Assembly: GCA_947284805.1 (NCBI GenBank)
Contig: OX369273.1
Coordinates: 8,645,501 to 8,709,500 of the forward strand
Source: Coleophora flavipennella
Taxonomy: Eukaryota > Arthropoda > Insecta > Lepidoptera > Coleophoridae
Length of the DNA stretch: 64,000 nucleotides
Direction: 5' to 3'
Positions 1 through 10,429 of the stretch are shown piece by piece. The notes below the pieces were generated by a model. That model saw only the letters and a program-made list of their open reading frames with translations, ran no database searches and was not told the DNA's origin. The position numbers and the translations under genes are program-made. How positions within the stretch are numbered: position 1 is the stretch's first letter; each line of letters begins with the position of its first letter.

Positions 1-33
1 ACAAGTCCAAATTTTATACATATTTTATTCTCC

Positions 34-770
34 ACTAACTCATACCCGCAGCTTCGCTTGCGTGGGCATCTTTTTTATGACTGTATTAGAAAGTGAGTGG
101 TGTGTGAGCCTCAAGCGGCTCGCGAGCGTATACTGGATTTTACTCGCGACGCTCGGAATCTATCTCGAGCTATGCTAATTAGTAATTCATGTGATTTCCC
201 ACCCACTCAACCATCTCTGTGCAAATCATAACAATGATCCGTTGCTCCGTCGCGATGTTAAATCAATGAACCAAAAAAGAGTATTTTTAGTTCCCACAGG
301 AGCCGTATCGGACTATGCCATTTCTACGGGATAATTAGTACCCTATGTCCTTCCCCGAAGCGTTGGTGGCGTAACGGCTAGGCCCGCCGCCCCCTGTCCG
401 AGAGGTCGTGGTTCGAATCCTGCCACGTACCAATGTGATTTCGAATTTAGATTTCAGTTTATCTGACGCTCTTAGGGTGAAGGAAAAATATCGTGAGGAA
501 ACCTGCACACGCCTGCAAAGAAACTCAAAGGTTGTGTGTGAAGTCGATTAACCCGCACTGGGCCCGCGTGGTTGACTAAGGCCCGATCGCCCTAATTCAG
601 GGTAGGCTCGATCCCCTCGGTGGGGACGTATATGAGCTGATATGATGATGTCCTTCCTCATGACACAGGCTGCCTGTAAGCCAAATTTTGTCAAGATTGG
701 TTAAGTGTGACAGGGAAACAAACAAACACACGCATTTTCACATTTATAATATTAGTAAAGAATATAATCA
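34..770 (-). mobile_element. Helitron-like repeat (family E), interrupted by a SINE
   Basis: Read on the minus strand, this is a degraded member of the repeat family that is better preserved at 13263-13818 and 15727-16246. Its GC-rich hairpin end (cccgcagcttcgcttgcgtggg) lies at the left and its AAATGTGAAAATG-type start lies near 765. The terminal CTAG seen in other copies is mutated here. SINE A at 355-647 splits it: 345-354 and 648-657 are the two halves of the target duplication. It is non-coding. The Helitron assignment rests on the terminus of the better copies. Confidence 0.6.
355..647 (+). mobile_element. SINE A, full-length tRNA-derived SINE with TSD
   Basis: The head resembles a tRNA gene: an A-box-like tggcgtaacggcta, then a B-box ggttcgaatcc around 412-422. 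A ~230-bp body follows, then a tail ending gagctgatatgatg. The 10-bp direct repeat ATGTCCTTCC flanks it at 345-354 and 648-657. This shows insertion by target-primed reverse transcription into the Helitron-like repeat. RNA polymerase III transcription is expected from the box elements (family knowledge). No protein is encoded. Confidence 0.85.
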
Positions 771-773
771 AGT

Positions 774-1106
774 CAGTGGACCGTACTAATATCATAAAAC
801 TAAGATGTAAACATAACTATACCCCATTTCTGGACCGCATTAAGGTCAGAGGGAGTAATCGGTATTGACCCTTGTCTTTTGGCCCATGATGGGTCTCCTT
901 TGATGTTTATTATCAACTATTAAGCGAACGGATCCATTTGTGAGAGTGAAATTGATTCTCTTTGCCTTAATTTAACTTTAATCGTAATACATTTTATCCT
1001 TAGTATTGTGACCTTTTAAACCTAATCAGGCCTGTCGCACTCTGCGCTGTAGGTATGATAATGTTATAAATGTACCTACGCCGCGCCAAGCCGTGCGGCC
1101 CCTTGC
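774..1106. other. Unassigned AT-rich sequence
   Basis: I see no coding frame, tRNA-like head or repeat shared with the rest of the window. A short GC-rich patch (1070-1105) precedes the inverted repeat. Confidence 0.4.
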
Positions 1107-1203
1107 AAGGTGCAAATTCAGTAGTCAGAAGAGATAAGAGTTACGCGATAGAAAGAGAGGCAACTTGTAGGTAAGTAGCGCTGTGCTACCTGAATTTGCA
1201 CTT
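1107..1203. repeat. Short inverted repeat (MITE-like)
   Basis: AAGGTGCAAATTCAGTAG at 1107-1124 is matched in reverse complement by CTACCTGAATTTGCACTT at 1186-1203, with small differences. They enclose about 60 bp. This could be a small MITE or a stand-alone hairpin. I see no clear target duplication. Confidence 0.45.
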
Positions 1204-1323
1204 TATTGTGTCGTAGCAAGACTCTTGCTGCAAGAGTCGCCATCCATTCAAATGATTTTGCGGAGTTAATCTTCGTCTACGTAGTAATCATAGTCTTTAT
1301 TCTTTGACCTAATATATATTTTA

Positions 1324-2205
1324 CTAGCTTTTGCTCGCGACTTCACCCGTGTGGACATCGTTTTAAGGACTTTCTTTGAGGGCGAGTGGTGCGCGAACCG
1401 TAAGCGGCTCGCGATCGTGGATAAAAGTTTGCTCCAGATCCCTCAGGAACTATATCGGGCTATTCAGCAGGCTATGTCACCCGCCCCTCCACTAATTCTA
1501 TCCGTTGCTCCGTTGCGACGACGACGTGCGCGAGCGTGGATATGAGTTTTTCCCCAGATTAAGGTTGTCAAGATATATCAGGCTATGTTTACAAGTAAAT
1601 TATGCCATTTTTCACCTCCTAAACCTGTGGAAAAGATCACAACAATCTATTGTTCCGTTGCGATGTTAAGGAAATTAACCAATAGTTTTTATTAAGTTTT
1701 CTCAGGCACTCGAACTAAGCTATTTTCACGGGATAACTAAAACCTTAGATTATGTCCTTCTCAGTGACACAGGCCACCTGCATGCCAAATTTCATTAAGA
1801 TTTGTTGAAGCTCAGAGGCAAAGTTCACTGGCTTTACACAGGAGGTCGCGGGTTCGATTCCCGTCGGGTTCAATTGTAAGACTCGGTTTGGTTGGTGGTA
1901 GGGCCTTTTCTAAGCCCGCCTGGCTAGCTACCACCATCTTATCTAAGTCTTGCCGCCAAATATCAATGTTTATATCATTGGTGTGTTCCGGCATGAAGAT
2001 AAGATAGCCAGTTCCCCATTGCGTTGGGGAATCTTGGTAAGCCCGCTTCCATCTTCGGCAACATCGTCACTTACCACCAGGTGAGATGTTGTCAAGGGTT
2101 TACCAATTGTGAATAAAAAAAAAAGTGTTGAAGCGTGAAAAGGCAACAAACAAATAAACTAACAAACCAATAAACAAACTAACACATTTTTACATTATAA
2201 TATTA
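1324..2205 (-). mobile_element. Helitron-like repeat (family E), interrupted by a SINE
   Basis: On the minus strand the element ends in GCGAGCAAAAGCTAG, with CTAG at 1324-1327 followed by T. A GC-rich potential hairpin lies just inside. Its other end, near 2200, is the AAATGT(A/G)AAAATGTG start of the family. SINE B at 1811-2125 interrupts it. The short frames here, such as 1351-1545, are not conserved between copies and are taken as chance. Confidence 0.65.
1811..2125 (+). mobile_element. SINE B, nearly full-length with TSD
   Basis: This is a tRNA-related SINE of a second family. It has an A-box-like ctcagaggc, a B-box ggttcgattcc around 1850-1860, a ~240-bp body and an A-rich end (ttaccaattgtgaataaaaa). 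TGTTGAAG at 1803-1810 is repeated at 2126-2133. The first ~10 bases of the tRNA-like head seen in other copies (gcctccgtgg) are missing, so it is slightly 5' truncated. The 60-aa frame read through it on the minus strand recurs in other copies only because the repeat does. Confidence 0.8.
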
Positions 2206-2480
2206 GTAAGATTAAGGATTTAATGAAAATATTTCTATAATTATTTTTTTTACTATTTTGGTTTACATTTATTTATTCTATTTTGGTAATATTTTTTTTA
2301 ACTCTTTTGAGTTATATTGATTTATTTATTCTGTTTTGGTTATAATTATTTTTTTTACTATTTTGGGTTATATTTACAGAACGAATAATTATTTCGCTTA
2401 AGTAAAATACTTTTTTTTGTCAATAAAATAATTTTATTTAGAGATTTTCCATTATGTTCATTTTTGATTTTCTCTTTCAA
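2206..2480. repeat. AT-rich degenerate tandem repeat
   Basis: Phrases such as tatttttttta, ctattttggt and tatatttattta recur at irregular intervals. This looks like a decayed low-complexity tandem repeat. No coding or RNA signal is visible. Confidence 0.4.
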
Positions 2481-2830
2481 TTATAAAGTATACCTAAATA
2501 CAAGAGAAAACTAACTGTAATCTGTAGTAACCATACGCGAGGTTTTTCTAAAAAGAAAAGAACTAAGAAGAGGGTAGTGGGTGATTAAATGATCCGTTTG
2601 GATCCGTAGGATCTGTTACGACCTTGAAGGATTTGCACTTCTAAGTGACCTTGGAACAATTAATTTCTCACTAGAAAAGACACACAGAACTTTGAATAAC
2701 GTATCCGATATACAATGAACTGCACAACCAAATTTCGAACTAAAGTAAGTCAACTCGAATTCATAGAATTTTTAATATTTGCTTAGCACAACAAAATTTA
2801 TGTATATGTATTATAATTAAACATATATAA

Positions 2831-2912
2831 GCGCAGGACCGGTCGTCGTGGAAATCCTTGGGGGAGTCCTTTGTCCAGCAGTGGACGATTTGTGGCTGAT
2901 ATGATGATGATG
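2831..2912 (+). mobile_element. 82-bp 3' tip of the RTE LINE with TSD
   Basis: The sequence matches the last ~80 bases of the intact RTE element (minus strand of 39181-39262), including ggaccggtcgtcgtgg and the TGATATGATGATG tail. ATATATAA at 2823-2830 recurs at 2913-2920. This is an extremely 5'-truncated retrotransposition product. The 350 bp upstream (2481-2830) show nothing recognisable. Confidence 0.8.
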
Positions 2913-3487
2913 ATATATAAGTATTCAATAAAAATATTTATAATAATTATATGAATTTTACGCTATTGAATCCTTACTTATATATTTTATTAGCTTCATT
3001 GTTTGTGTACATGTCTGCCATTTCAACTAAAACTTATTCTTTCCTGGGTTTGCTGGAAGAAATTTCTAATTAGAAATAAGTAATAATACCTATTGTACAA
3101 TTTTATCTTCTGTCTGTTATGTAATCTTTTTTGTACACAATAAACTGTTAAATAAAATAAATAAAATTTAGTTGGGACAAAGTTGAAACTTAGTAAGTAA
3201 GGGCACATAAAAATGGGCATACGCGGTGTTCGATTATCAGAAAAGTGTCGGACTAAAAATAGAACCACGATTCAACCTCATTCGCAGCGGATTTTTTAAT
3301 TTCAGTGAATTCAATTATGGCTTTTTCATACTTACGGAGTACTTAAGTAATTTGATTGAATTATTATTTGTAATTAATAGACACTATTTGAGCTTGCGTG
3401 TTACATTCTCGGTTGCATCGGCACTTACCATCTGGTGAGGTGCATCCAAACGTACTCAAATTTTTAATAATTAAATTTTTTTAAAAA

Positions 3488-3831
3488 TTGGTTGTCTGTA
3501 AAGTCGGTTTACGGACGATAGTTTAACGTGACAACGTAACGGGTCAAGGAGCGTAACGGGACAATGAGTCATCTTTTTTCGTGCGTGCAGCCGGCGTCCA
3601 TCGATTTATTAGACGTCGCCACGTCAAAAATTGGTTGTCTGTAAAGTCGGTTTACGGACAATAGTTTAACGTGTCAACGTCAGAACAAAACATTGATGAT
3701 ATGATTGCATACTTTTATGACGAGTCATTAGCGTAACGGGACAATGAGCGTAACGGGACAATGAGTCAACCTTTTTCGTGCGTGCAGCCGGCGTCCATCG
3801 ATTTATTAGACGTTCTCACGTCAAAAAGATT
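3488..3831 (+). repeat. Direct repeat of ~145-200 bp, two units
   Basis: Two units start with ttggttgtctgtaaagtcgg (3488 and 3631) and end near cacgtcaaaaa. Each contains gcgtaacgggacaatgagtca and cgtgcgtgcagccggcgtcc. The second unit has extra sequence, with two gcgtaacgggacaatga phrases side by side. The region at 44.1-44.3 kb is a diverged, inverted relative (see the 27-bp array). Confidence 0.7.
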
Positions 3832-4267
3832 TCGTCGAAAGTGTTTCGAGATTTAGTTGTGTCGCGTCTACGTGGTTTGATATTACATGTTTGACTTTTG
3901 GACAGAAAGTTCCACAATGTCGTAGATGGATGGAGGTGGCTTACGTATGAAGCCAATAAGCGTAGGCCCTTGGACAATGGTTCTCAAGAATATGACACCT
4001 CGTAACAATAGCGGGTTGCCATGATTCACTTAACTGCGTGCGTAACGGGTTCTATTTTTAACACGCTTATATTAGCTTCACATGTATGTATGTATGTTTT
4101 TAACCGACTCCTTTGCACTCGATTTTGACCCACTTTAAATAAAAAGATTTAATTCAAACTCACTCAAATTTTTAATAAAAAAAAAATTACATTTATCAAG
4201 AATCAGTGACAATACAATAATTTCATAAGTTTATCTCATTATCCAGAACTAAAAATTGAAAAATAAA

Positions 4268-4529
4268 TATAGTTAAAAAAAATAAAAAAACACACTTTTA
4301 AAGCACATCAAAGTAAAAAGTGAAAAAGAATTCTCAATGTAAGCTGAAAACAATAATGAACGTAAAATAGTAGTATTATTGTGGAAAAATCGTGGGGCGC
4401 TTTGTGCCATATTTTTCGTATATCAAGCAACCCACGCTTTTTTCACTATAGTACTAGTATTTTTCGGTCATTATTGTTTTCAGCTTAAATTAGAATTATT
4501 TTTGTGTTTTTTAGTTTTTTTTAACTATA
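4268..4529. repeat. Fold-back (palindromic) MITE-like element
   Basis: The left arm starts tatagttaaaaaaa and contains aagctgaaaacaataatga (around 4341-4359). Its reverse complement occurs in the right arm (tcattattgttttcagctt near 4468-4487), and the homology runs to the outer edge at 4529. The loop holds ggcgctttgtgcc. A related sequence lies at 46930-47370. The 62-aa frame at 4379-4567 is part of this palindrome and is not considered a gene. Confidence 0.65.
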
Positions 4530-4539
4530 TTTTTCTAAA

Positions 4540-5000
4540 CATAATGGCATCTGTAGCGGAGAATTAACCTTAACATAAGGGTTCGTTTGTGACGTAGTCA
4601 CCCTTTCTCCAAAGTAATTTAATATAACTTCATAAGGTTGATAAAAATTGAGACTAAAATTTAATAAAAGAATTGTTGTACAAAATAATATGGGTATCTG
4701 TATAAAGTAAAAAGAAAAGTTCTGACTGACTCGCTCACTCACTGTCTGACTCGTTAACGCCAAGTCTAAACTCTTGGATATAAAAAACTGAAATTTTGCA
4801 CAGAGCTTCGCTTTATGATGTAAACAAGGAATAAAGCCGGATTTTTTGAAATAAAAAGGAAACGATGTCGCGGGCAAGACAAAGTCTCCCGGGTTCTACT
4901 ACATTAAATCACAGTTTTATCACGTAAACCGATTTTATCATTTCCGTGTTTTCCGACAGCTATTTAGAGACATTTGGAGTACTCATACTTTACCGAAACA
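4540..5000. other. Unassigned, probably dispersed repeat
   Basis: AT-rich sequence with a tctgactgactcgctcactcactg phrase typical of dispersed repeats. I see no supportable gene. Confidence 0.3.
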
Positions 5001-5059
5001 ATCAATCGTAATGCAATTATTCAAAAACCTTAACGGGCAGACACGAAATCGTTCATATT

Positions 5060-5330
5060 TTATTAGGATATTGCTGAAGAGCTACTACGCAGACAGTGGG
5101 TGCCTGTACGTAGAAATAGGTTGCGTTCGTCTAGGGCGGCGGCCGCGGCCCATCGGCCCGATCCACAGGGGGTGGAATGCGTATCGTAGCAACGGGCAGC
5201 ATCCCTGCCAGTGTGGTGCCGGAGGTCGCATCGAACGCGCGCCCGCGCCTCGCGGCCATACGCTCGCGATCGCCACGTCGCACGAAAATTCCACCCCGTG
5301 TGTAAACCTGTAATTACTAACCTCTCTTCG
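5060..5330. other. CpG-rich island of unknown nature
   Basis: A sharply GC- and CpG-rich stretch (ggcggccgcggcc, cgcgcgcccgcgcctcgcgg) stands in AT-rich DNA. It can be read as a 100-codon frame on the plus strand (5011-5313), but no domain, signal peptide or family is recognisable and the antisense strand is open as well. It could be a host 5' exon or promoter, or a GC-rich transposon piece. I cannot decide which. The flank 5331-5785 shows nothing recognisable. Confidence 0.3.
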
Positions 5331-5788
5331 AAATTGGAACTGATTATTGCTGTGACAAAATGTTTATTCTCTTCATTCTACTCACTGTGTACTTAATAAC
5401 GCTGTGCCACGGTGAATCGTGAAAAAGAGTCGCGATGACGAATTCGAGATTATCAGGGTGAAATAAGGATCGTGGTTTTTGCTTGGATCTAAGAAATGGC
5501 ATCGTTTCGCTCGCTTTTGACAGTTTCTCCCTGAACTCGGTAAGTTTTTCTTGTATTATTTGCGTTTGTTTGTAAACAAAAGCTTTCGTCATTTATTTTG
5601 TTTTGGTCACGTACCGGATAAGATAATACATTTGGTAACTCATTAGTAGGTTAAAGATACGTATCGATTTCCTGTAATTAATGAGATTAGGAAAAGATTA
5701 ATGATCAGCAATACTTAGGTACACAGTTAAACCTCTATGTCTGTAAAGTTTTATTTAACATAATAATAGTCATACTTTACATAAAAAT

Positions 5789-6120
5789 ACCGGCCAAGTG
5801 CGATTCGGGATCCCACGAACAAGGTTCCGCACCAAAACTTTAACTACCAACAAAATAAGATCTTTCAGTACATACTTTGCTCTAGGTAAATAGGGGTCAC
5901 TTATTTTGGAATTTAGAAATTTCAATTTTCCTGTGGGAACGGAAAGATTAGATTTTCTCATAGATTTTCCAGTAACCTATGAATTTGAGCTCATTTTCCA
6001 AGATTTTTGGCCCAGTATAGTTTCGGAGATAGAGGAGGTAGAGGGGGAGGGGAATGGTAAATTTTCTTAAAAAACTTCCATTTTTTTACCTTCATAGGTA
6101 CGGAACCCTAATAATTAGGG
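5789..6120 (-). mobile_element. Dispersed repeat (family L-like, CCGGCCAAGTGCG end)
   Basis: It begins accggccaagtgcgattcggg and ends ggtacggaacccta. Both are marks of a repeat seen in other parts of this window (22505-23170, 28906-29277, 33538-33770, 58996-59335). It is non-coding and its class is unknown to me. Confidence 0.5.
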
Positions 6121-6289
6121 TTCATTCGTACATTGCAACAGTTACATAGATGAAAGAGGTAGGTAGACAATCACTCTACATGATGGGCATGGCATCTGCC
6201 ACAATCAAAGTACTAGTAAAAGGAAGGTTTATTAAGGAATACATAAATCGCAGTGTAATTAAACAATGAATTTTCTTTTTTTTAAAGTC

Positions 6290-6525
6290 TTTGGGTAAAC
6301 ATCGACAATTTTTACCCGATTGCCTCAGAAGGAGGGTTATGTTTTTCGAGTGTATGTATGTATGTAGATTTCTATGTTCCCTGCTACAGCCTGTACGGCT
6401 TGAAGGATTTTAACGTATGAGGTATCGTTAGATTCTTTTTGATCCCGTGTGTGACATAGGATACATTTTTACCCGAATTCGTAAAAAGAGGGGTTAAGTT
6501 TTTATGCAGTCGGGTTTTTATTTTT
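6290..6525. repeat. Dispersed repeat (family J)
   Basis: The phrases tttttacccgattgcctcagaa and gaggtatcgttagattc...gacataggatacatttttacccga recur at 18860-19005, 53383-53570 and 62745-62880. The tatgtatgtatgtag stretch is a short microsatellite. Class unknown. Confidence 0.45.
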
Positions 6526-6766
6526 TAAATTCCTGATTATTATATCAAGATCACATATCCATTCTAATGTTATATCCATTGCTACGTTTAAAGGTGGCTT
6601 GGGCAGTTAAGCACTATGGACATTTTAGCACCATGGACATTTTAGCATCTTGGTCATAACACCCCGAAAGGCTGTCAATGTACCTAACCTTAGGATTTAC
6701 ACGATTTATAGCACACTATAGGTTAATTTGTGAAGTTGTATGAGATGAGTAAACTAGAGTAAACTG

Positions 6767-7092
6767 TTTTTTTAATCCACAATGGATAAGCCTTTGGCAT
6801 CATCTTACCTGATGGTAAGTGGCGATGATGCCGAAGATGGAAGTGGGCTTACAAAGAATCACCATTGCAATGGAGATCTGGCTATCTTATCTTCAAGCCG
6901 GAACACAACAATGATGTTAACACTGATGTTTGGTGGCCAGACTTAGATTAGATGGTGGTAGCTAACCAGGCTGGTTATGAAAATGCCCTACCACCAACCA
7001 AACCGAGCCTTACAAATTTGACCTCGCCGGAAATCGAACCCAAGACCTCCAGGTGTGAAGCGAATGGACTAACCATTACGCCACAAGGCGGT
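6767..7092 (-). mobile_element. SINE B copy (diverged subfamily)
   Basis: It is inverted: the A-rich 3' end lies at the left (ttttttaatccacaatgg) and the tRNA-like head at the right (reverse of ...cgccttgtggcgtaatgg). It uses tgatgccgaagatgg and acactgatgtttggtgg where other copies have tgttgccgaagatgg and acattgatatttggcgg, so it belongs to a diverged subfamily. The next SINE B copy follows 14 bp later. Confidence 0.75.
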
Positions 7093-7106
7093 ATATCTGC
7101 TTGTTT

Positions 7107-7438
7107 CTTTTTTTATTTTTTATTAACAATTGGTAAACCCTTGACAACATCTCACGTGGTGGTAAGTGACTATGTTGCCAAAGATGGAAGCGGGCTTACC
7201 AAGATTCCCCAACGCAATGGGGAACTGGCTATCTTATCTTCATGCCGAAACACACCAATGATATCAACATTGATATTTGGCGGCAAGACTTAGATAAGAT
7301 GGTGGTCGCTGGCCAGGCGGGCTTAGAAAATGCCCTACCACCAACCAAACCGAGTCTTACAATTAATCCCGCCGGGAATCGAACCCGCGACCTTCTGTGT
7401 AAAGCCAGTGAACTTTGCCTCTGAGCCACGGAGGCGGT
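7107..7438 (-). mobile_element. SINE B copy, complete
   Basis: A full copy in reverse orientation. The poly(A)-type end is at 7107-7130 and the B-box appears as its complement gggaatcgaac near 7374. The head ends gagccacggaggcggtt at 7438. It lies directly beside another SINE B in the same orientation. The two overlapping short frames across it (7229-7459 and 7242-7424) are repeat shadows. Confidence 0.8.
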
Positions 7439-7735
7439 TAAAAATAACATGCCATCCAAAAGATTTAAGCCTGCGGAGTTATATAGGATAATTATTGTTA
7501 TTTTGTCGCCACTGGTCGTTTATTTTGTCACTAATTATTGATACTAATGTTTGTTTTTTAATTACAGGATAGATCTTTCAGAATAAATGTAAAGTAGCTT
7601 TAACGTCAAATCGATAAGCCTTAAATCTCGATGAAGTCATTGTAACTGTTTTCATTCTAAGTAATAGCAAAATCATTAAAAACTTCAATACAACACCAAA
7701 TAAAAGTTTTTAAATTTAAAAATCATTATTTTGAA
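7439..7735. other. Unassigned AT-rich sequence
   Basis: No recognisable repeat, RNA or coding signal. Confidence 0.3.
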
Positions 7736-7875
7736 TGGCCAGGTGGCCCAGTGGTCAGTTTCTTCCTGCTGTGCTGAAGGTCGTGGGTAGATCCTCACGC
7801 AGGGCAAATATTCGTATAACAAAGAAGTATTTTGATCTGTGACTGGGTGTTTTATATGTGCATGTATGTACTGAA
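7736..7875 (+). mobile_element. tRNA-like head of a third SINE-type repeat
   Basis: The stretch gtggcccagtggtcag, followed by a degenerate B-box gtgggtagatcctcac about 40 bp on, resembles a tRNA-derived head. The sequence aaatattcgtataac...gggtgttttatatgtg follows it. It differs from SINE A and SINE B. It appears only once in the window, and the B-box is weak. Confidence 0.4.
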
Positions 7876-7878
7876 AAG

Positions 7879-8130
7879 TATACAGTTAACTGTGGCTTCT
7901 ACTCATCATACTGAACAACTTTCCCCAAAGAACTCATAGTCAAATCTCAAAAAAAAAAATTGGAACCTCCATACTAAAGTGCACAAAATTGGTCGATCAG
8001 CTGATCGATTTGTATGAAGAGAAAAATTTTTTTTTTGCGATTTCAGCAAAGTCATAGAACAAAAGTTGTTCAGTACGATAAGTAGAAGCACCAGTTAACG
8101 GGACCTACACCAATTTTGTTACACGCTGTA
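7879..8130. repeat. Fold-back MITE-like element (family K, copy 1)
   Basis: The ends are inverted: agttaactgtggcttctactcat...gaacaacttt at the left, and aaagttgttcagtacgataagtagaagc...agttaacgggacctacaccaattttg at the right. The centre carries atcagctgatcgat. The same inverted architecture recurs at 10430-10672, 53150-53382 and 55115-55578. No transposase frame is present, so it is non-autonomous. Confidence 0.65.
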
Positions 8131-8571
8131 TAAGGAAGAAATAGTATATCAGTGTAGTTCCCATAGTACAGGAAATATCCTAGTTTGGGTCCAGATGACC
8201 GTGTGAGATTGCTCCTTAACTTTATGACATTGTTACAAGAGATATCTTAATAACATTGTAACTGTAATACCATTACAAAGGAAACACGCTCTCTGACAAT
8301 CCTATGAAAAGATTCTCAACCCGTAATGTGAAAAACCGGGTCGTTCCCATTGTCACGCCTTAGTTATCGCGAGACCTTTATTTGAAATCGCTCCCTTCAT
8401 ATTGGGTGCCAATAAGGGACCCCCATTAAGTCCGGGAACTCCCCCCGATTGCAATTACCAACTTTTTCATTGTGTCCAAGTTTCTTAAAAGGTCCCGATT
8501 TTATTCAATGTCTAAGCGAAAATCTGTTATAGCGTAACATACAAAACAATAAACATTACTTTTAAGGAAAT
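8131..8571. other. Unassigned sequence
   Basis: No frame, SINE head or repeat shared with the rest of the window is visible. Confidence 0.3.
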
Positions 8572-8583
8572 AAATACATATTA

Positions 8584-8891
8584 GAAGCGTCGGTGGCTCA
8601 ACCGGTAACGACTCGGTCCATCTAACCAGAGGTACCGGGTTCAAATCTGGACGGCCAATGTACCAATGAGTTTTTCAAAAACTTACGTACATACTTACCG
8701 ATTGCTTTAACGGTGAAGGAAAACATCGTGAGGAAACCTGCACACGCCTGCGAAGAAACTCGAAGGTTGTGTGTGAAGTCGACCAACCCGCACTGGGCCC
8801 GCGTGGTTGACTAAGGCCTAGTCGCCCTGATTCAGGGTAGGCTCGAGCCCCTCGGTGGGGACGTATATGAGCTGTAATGATGATGATGATG
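8584..8891 (+). mobile_element. SINE A with an alternative tRNA-like head, with TSD
   Basis: The body and tail (from about 8655 to the TGATGATGATG end) are those of SINE A. The first ~70 bp differ from most other copies: cggtggctcaaccggtaac replaces cggtggcgtaacgg, with a B-box-like gggttcaaatctgg. AAATACATATTA flanks the copy at 8572-8583 and 8892-8903. The same alternative head starts at the very end of the window (63980). Confidence 0.85.
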
Positions 8892-9002
8892 AAATACATA
8901 TTAATACATTTATCCTCTACCAATAATTTTAAAGGTTCCGCTTAAAAATAATAATAAGAAAGTAAGGAAGACGCCTTCAATCTTGGTCTAGTATTTGTGG
9001 AT

Positions 9003-9165
9003 TCACCAGGTCATCTCGGTCCACCGAGTGGCATGCCTTTCTACGCTACGTCTACCGGTTCGCGATCGTCAATCGAGACCTGGTCCAACGGCCATCTGTT
9101 CTACGAGCTATATTCCCCGCACACTGCCACTAAAGTTGAGCAATTTTGTGAGCTATGTCGGTTTT
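9003..9165 (-). mobile_element. RTE LINE internal fragment
   Basis: It matches the minus-strand RTE ORF region at about 39295-39460 (caccaggtcat..ggtccaccgagtgg, acggccatctgttctacgagc). It has many mismatches and no open frame. SINE B abuts its right end, where the match stops. Confidence 0.65.
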
Positions 9166-9426
9166 TTCTTTTACATTGGTAAGCCTTTAGCATCATCTCA
9201 CCTGATGGTAAGTGACAATGATGCCGAAGATGGAAGCGGGCATCTTATCTTCAAGCTGGAACACATCAATGCTGTTTACATTCTTATTTGACGCTAAGAC
9301 TTAGATAGATGGTGATAGCTAGCCAGGCGGGCTTAAAAATGCCCTTACACCAATTAAACCGATTCTTACGCAATTAGACTCCGCCGAGAATCAAACCAGC
9401 CTCCTAACCATTACGTCACGCAGGTC
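9166..9426 (-). mobile_element. SINE B copy, degraded
   Basis: Inverted copy with the tggtaagcctttagcatcatctcacctgatgg end at the left and a decayed tRNA-like head (ccgccgagaatcaaacc...attacgtcacgcagg) at the right. It has several internal deletions. Confidence 0.7.
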
Positions 9427-9448
9427 GTTATAAACTTTGATTTCACTT

Positions 9449-9525
9449 GTGGAAACCGCTGGATACGGGCAGCGCCGGGCCGTGCGTAGTGGAAACCTCG
9501 GGGGAGGTCTTTCAGCTGACATGAT
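9449..9525 (+). mobile_element. RTE LINE 3' tip, degraded
   Basis: The phrases ccgctggatacgggcagcgc and ggggaggtctttcagctgacatgat match the final ~80 bases of the RTE element, with mutations. The flank 9530-10425 shows no recognisable feature. Confidence 0.55.
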
Positions 9526-10429
9526 AATTTGTGGATCGTGTTTTTTAAGTTATTTTTAAGGCCTAGTGGTACTTAAAAATCTGTCTTTGTCTTTTTCTTT
9601 ACGTGTAAAGAGGGAAAAAAATAACCACACTTTTGCACTTTTTCGATGTTATCATTATCATTTTCATCATATTTATCTTAAATAAAAATTAATTCGATGT
9701 TTAACCTTCAGTCACCTATGAACTTTATTTTTGTAAATAAATCATATTATCAAATTACTTATTTTAAGAATAAAACCGAAAATAGACGATAAAATTCTAT
9801 CGAGCCAACTTTATTAAATCGTGTTTCCATTCGATATAAGCCTTTGTAAACTATTCTCAACAATACCAATATTTTTTCCTAGATTTTAAATTTACTGTTA
9901 ACTACTTCAAAAATGAATTCTAAAAACCTGTTAAGGTGTATTTTTAGATACCACTGGGCCTTCAATAAAAATGTTTGTAACGTAACTGTAGTTGTGTGTA
10001 TTAGGAAGGGTAACACTTTTATTTCACTACTTATTGCTCCTGTTTTCTATTAATGATCTAACTCAAGGATTGGTCCTCTCAACTCGAAGATCATTTTGCA
10101 ACTTTCCACTTTGACTCGGAAGATTAATCCCTTAGTTAAATACTCGACATTTTACATTCGACAAGTACATCTTTGAATTCGGAACATCAAAGCAGTAATT
10201 AATTAACGATGCCGTATTGTTAATATTAATTAAATAATAATAGAAAAATTATGAAAATTTATTCTTATTCTATGTAACGGTATATTTTGCTCCTAAATAA
10301 ACGAAACTTTGCCATTTTGTTTGGAAAAGGGAGTGATTTTGCTTAAACAAACATCGACCATCCTGTAGGTTTATTCAGTGAGACAGATTTACTTTACTCG
10401 TTCCCTTACAAAATAAATCTCTTATATAC

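Noticed and set aside
400..430. B-box and tRNA-like heads as functional tRNA genes
   Set aside because: No cloverleaf with a proper acceptor stem and anticodon arm can be drawn, and the heads continue into SINE bodies with TSDs.
7229..7459. Small frames over SINE copies (1812-1994, 7229-7459, 29539-29772, 63593-63799)
   Set aside because: The same peptides recur wherever the SINE recurs, on either strand. They follow RNA-derived, non-coding sequence.
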